Assembly (NCBI GenBank): GCA_003818205.1
Contig: RPRQ01000039.1
Location: 1-44,671, forward strand
Length of the DNA stretch: 44,671 nt
Direction of reading: 5' to 3'
Source: Bacteroidales bacterium
GTDB lineage: Bacteria > Bacteroidota > Bacteroidia > Bacteroidales > Tenuifilaceae
The position numbers and the translations under genes were made by a program. Each line of letters begins with the position of its first letter. Positions within the stretch are counted from its first letter, which is position 1. The notes below the pieces were generated by a model that was not told the DNA's origin, did not search any database, and saw nothing but the letters and a program-made list of their open reading frames with translations. Positions 43,121 through 44,671 of this stretch are shown one piece after another.

Positions 43121-43413
43121 AAATTAGTGGTTATTCGACAAAACTAATGGATAGTTGTAATTCTACAAGTGCAGGGTTTTATCGGTGATCTCTTGAAAAC
43201 CTTACTCACTTTTTATTCATTGGCTTTCTTAATCCCAGAGGGATTATATGTTTATAGAAAATATCTATCCCTAGGAACATTCGACCCCAGCCGGGGTCGA
43301 ACCATAAATGGGCATTGTTTCTATAAACATCCGACCCCTCTGGGGTCAATATCGGAGCAAGCCCAAATTATCTCTCTCCCCTTCCATACCTTTTGTCGAA
43401 TAACCAAATTAGT
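43121..43413. mobile_element. MITE-like element, GGTTATTCGACAAAA family, 8-bp TSD
   Basis: The 277-bp element 43129-43405 has perfect 15-bp terminal inverted repeats GGTTATTCGACAAAA and TTTTGTCGAATAACC. Perfect 8-bp direct repeats AAATTAGT flank it (43121-43128 and 43406-43413). Inside are GACCCCAGCCGGGGTC and a TGTTTATAGAAA/TTTCTATAAACA stem. The open frame running over it is not a gene. The rest of the 42824-43621 gap holds promoter copies G and F and an uninformative AT-rich stretch with a degenerate dyad (42912-43068). Confidence 0.85.
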
Positions 43414-43475
43414 TGATGGCATAATAAACCTCTCTCAAAACCCACCAACAGAACTGATTCTTCATTGGATAAGAT

Positions 43476-43541
43476 GTGTGAATTATGTAAAATATTTCAA
43501 AAGTTCTACAACACTTATTATTTCAAAGAGACCGACCTTTG
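43476..43541 (+). promoter_or_regulatory. 21-bp direct-repeat promoter, copy F (CheB-like gene)
   Basis: GTGTGAATtATGTAAA (43476-43491) is followed by the weaker AGTTCTACAAC in the 21-bp register and the -7 element GACCTTTG (43534-43541). The predicted transcript start is near 43548, giving a leader of about 74 bases. Confidence 0.7.
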
Positions 43542-43621
43542 ACTTGGCAATATTCTATAATGCATATTTAAAAAAGAGACCTTAAAGAGATATTTAAATT
43601 TTTTAATGCAATTTATTTAAG

Positions 43622-44218
43622 ATGAAAAAAAAGAGTATTGCCAAAGATTTTCCCATAGTATGTATAGGGGGTTCGGCTGGTGGGCTCGATGCCTATACTC
43701 TTTTACTAAAGAATCTTCCGTCAAATATGGGTGTTGCTATTGTCATCGTTAATTACTTGAGAAACGTAGCAACAACACTCCATGAAATTCTCCCAAGCTA
43801 CACGGATATGCCTGTTGAATTGATCACGGAAAAATTGGACATTGAGCCCAACCATGTATTTATAATTCCCGAAAAGAAAGATTTGCACGTTTTAAATGGA
43901 GAATTCCGTTTAAAACCGATATCAAAGCCTTGGGGATGGCCCGATGTGATAACTGTTTTCATGAAATCCCTGACGAAGAACTGGGACGGCAAACTTATTG
44001 CCGTAATTGTTTCGGGTTATGATGGTGATGGGGCTGATGCGCTAAGCAGCATAAAAGAAGTAGGTGGAATTACCATCGCACAAAAGCCAAACACAGCTAA
44101 ACAGCCAGATATGCCTGAGAGCGCAATAGCAAGCGGTTATATTGACTTTGTGCTTGCTCCTGAGAAAATTGCTCAGGAGATTGTCCGGATCGCTCGCACA
44201 GAATCAGTATCGAAATAG
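43622..44218 (+). CDS. Single-domain CheB-like protein lacking catalytic His
   Basis: A 198-residue CheB methylesterase domain without a receiver. The Ser motif GGSAGG (S18) and the Asp motif VSGYDGDGADAL (D136) are present. The position of the catalytic His (VVQHL in the family) is VNYL here, with Tyr 45, so the Ser-His-Asp triad is incomplete. It may be an inactive binding protein or use another base. No chemotaxis gene lies nearby. It has promoter copy F about 74 bases upstream of its start. Confidence 0.85.
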   Translation: MKKKSIAKDFPIVCIGGSAGGLDAYTLLLKNLPSNMGVAIVIVNYLRNVATTLHEILPSYTDMPVELITEKLDIEPNHVFIIPEKKDLHVLNGEFRLKPISKPWGWPDVITVFMKSLTKNWDGKLIAVIVSGYDGDGADALSSIKEVGGITIAQKPNTAKQPDMPESAIASGYIDFVLAPEKIAQEIVRIARTESVSK

Positions 44219-44337
44219 TTGTCCTATTGCCGTACAACTAGTTTGTTCTGCAATTGAAATATAGAATTGAGATCAATCGATGATAAGCACTGTTCGATCG
44301 AAATAATTGAAAACTAAATAGTGAAAGGATAAAACAA

Positions 44338-44547
44338 ATGAATGAAAATGGACAGAATCAAAATAGACCAGAAGTGAACGATCATATCATGGTTGGACTT
44401 GATCATAAACCTTACTGGAAAAGGGTACATCATAGCTGGATTTTTTGGGTTTTCCTGTTTCTGACGCTTGCGTCAATTACAATTTACATAGTGAGTGTTA
44501 ATTTTGCATTTGTCCCACAAAAAACAGAGTCGTCCAGCATAAAATAG
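44338..44547 (+). CDS. Small single-helix membrane protein, unknown
   Basis: A 69-residue protein. A polar N-terminus with HIMVGLDHKPYWKRVHHSW precedes one transmembrane helix (WIFWVFLFLTLASITIYIVS) and a short tail. Similar small proteins appear in other Bacteroidota, but no function is known to me. It follows the CheB-like gene after 119 bases with a likely ribosome start ATG at 44338. Confidence 0.65.
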   Translation: MNENGQNQNRPEVNDHIMVGLDHKPYWKRVHHSWIFWVFLFLTLASITIYIVSVNFAFVPQKTESSSIK

Positions 44548-44570
44548 CCATTTCAAATAAACTGAAAACT

Positions 44571-44669
44571 ATGAAAAAAAAAAAAACAAAAAAAAAACCC
44601 GAAAAAAAACAAGAGGAGAAACAAAAGGAGGAACAAAAAAAAAAAACCAAAAAAAAACAAATTAAATAA
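44571..44669 (+). CDS. Possible lysine-rich 32-residue peptide
   Basis: An ATG 23 bases after the membrane-protein stop opens a frame of 32 codons, two thirds of them Lys or Gln/Glu (MKKKKTKKKPEKKQEEKQ...), ending in TAA. It lies in an A-rich tract at the end of the window, so it could be a true tiny basic protein or a by-product of low-complexity sequence. Confidence 0.3.
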   Translation: MKKKKTKKKPEKKQEEKQKEEQKKKTKKKQIK

Positions 44670-44671
44670 AA

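Noticed and set aside
43169-43585. Open frame of 138 codons
   Set aside because: It runs across the MITE 43129-43405 and promoter copy F; the translation is made of repeat sequence and shows no domain.

Overview
The window is AT-rich chromosomal DNA from a member of the Bacteroidota, probably a free-living Bacteroidales/Marinilabiliales-like organism (the order is inference). Signs of the phylum are a type IX secretion C-terminal domain, promoter -7 elements of the TAnnTTTG type, few Shine-Dalgarno sequences, CsbD/lmo0937-like stress proteins, HMA-AraC regulators and DUF6496. No rRNA, tRNA, CRISPR array or full-length transposase was seen.

Layout. 1-1916: 3' end of a large T9SS-secreted repeat adhesin. 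1995-7174: small stress genes (CsbD-like, lmo0937-like), two paralogous AraC regulators with an HMA-like N-terminus, two outer-membrane barrels (one resembling phospholipase A) and an exported protein of unknown function. 7561-24270: a long same-strand signalling locus. It holds an OmpA-like protein and a membrane-anchored helix-hairpin-helix protein, a soluble histidine kinase with 29 tandem 21-residue coiled-coil repeats, two kinase/response-regulator pairs, a REC-kinase-REC protein lacking its phosphoacceptor His, a TerB-like/ABCG-type transporter, exported proteins with 4-base overlaps, and a REC-PAS-PP2C phosphatase. 24296-32292: two universal stress proteins, two P-type ATPases and an AI-2E family permease. 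32341-35762 (minus): kaiC, two kaiB and a PAS protein, with no kaiA. 36196-38746: an Mla/MCE lipid-transport operon. 38839-40279: an ECF sigma factor, a transglycosylase-like protein and a DUF6496 protein. 40493-42823 (minus): a DUF748/AsmA-like protein. 43622-44669: a CheB-like protein and small ORFs.

The strongest new signal is one promoter architecture found seven times: GTGTGAAT-n-ATGTAAC, then a second TGTAA-type half-site exactly 21 bp downstream, then a -7 element (NAnnTTTR) exactly 27 bp after that. It precedes csbD, the lmo0937-like gene, the exported protein at 6338, the MCE operon, the ECF sigma gene, the CheB-like gene and, on the minus strand, the DUF748 gene. The 21-bp direct-repeat spacing and promoter-proximal position fit an AraC-family activator, and the two HMA-AraC genes beside the first two copies are candidate regulators. 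The regulon would link stress proteins, envelope lipid transport and a secondary sigma factor.

The window also carries several MITE-like elements with terminal inverted repeats. Four insertions have perfect target-site duplications: two of 10 bp in one family, two of 8 bp in one family plus one of 8 bp in another. They explain most of the gene-free stretches.
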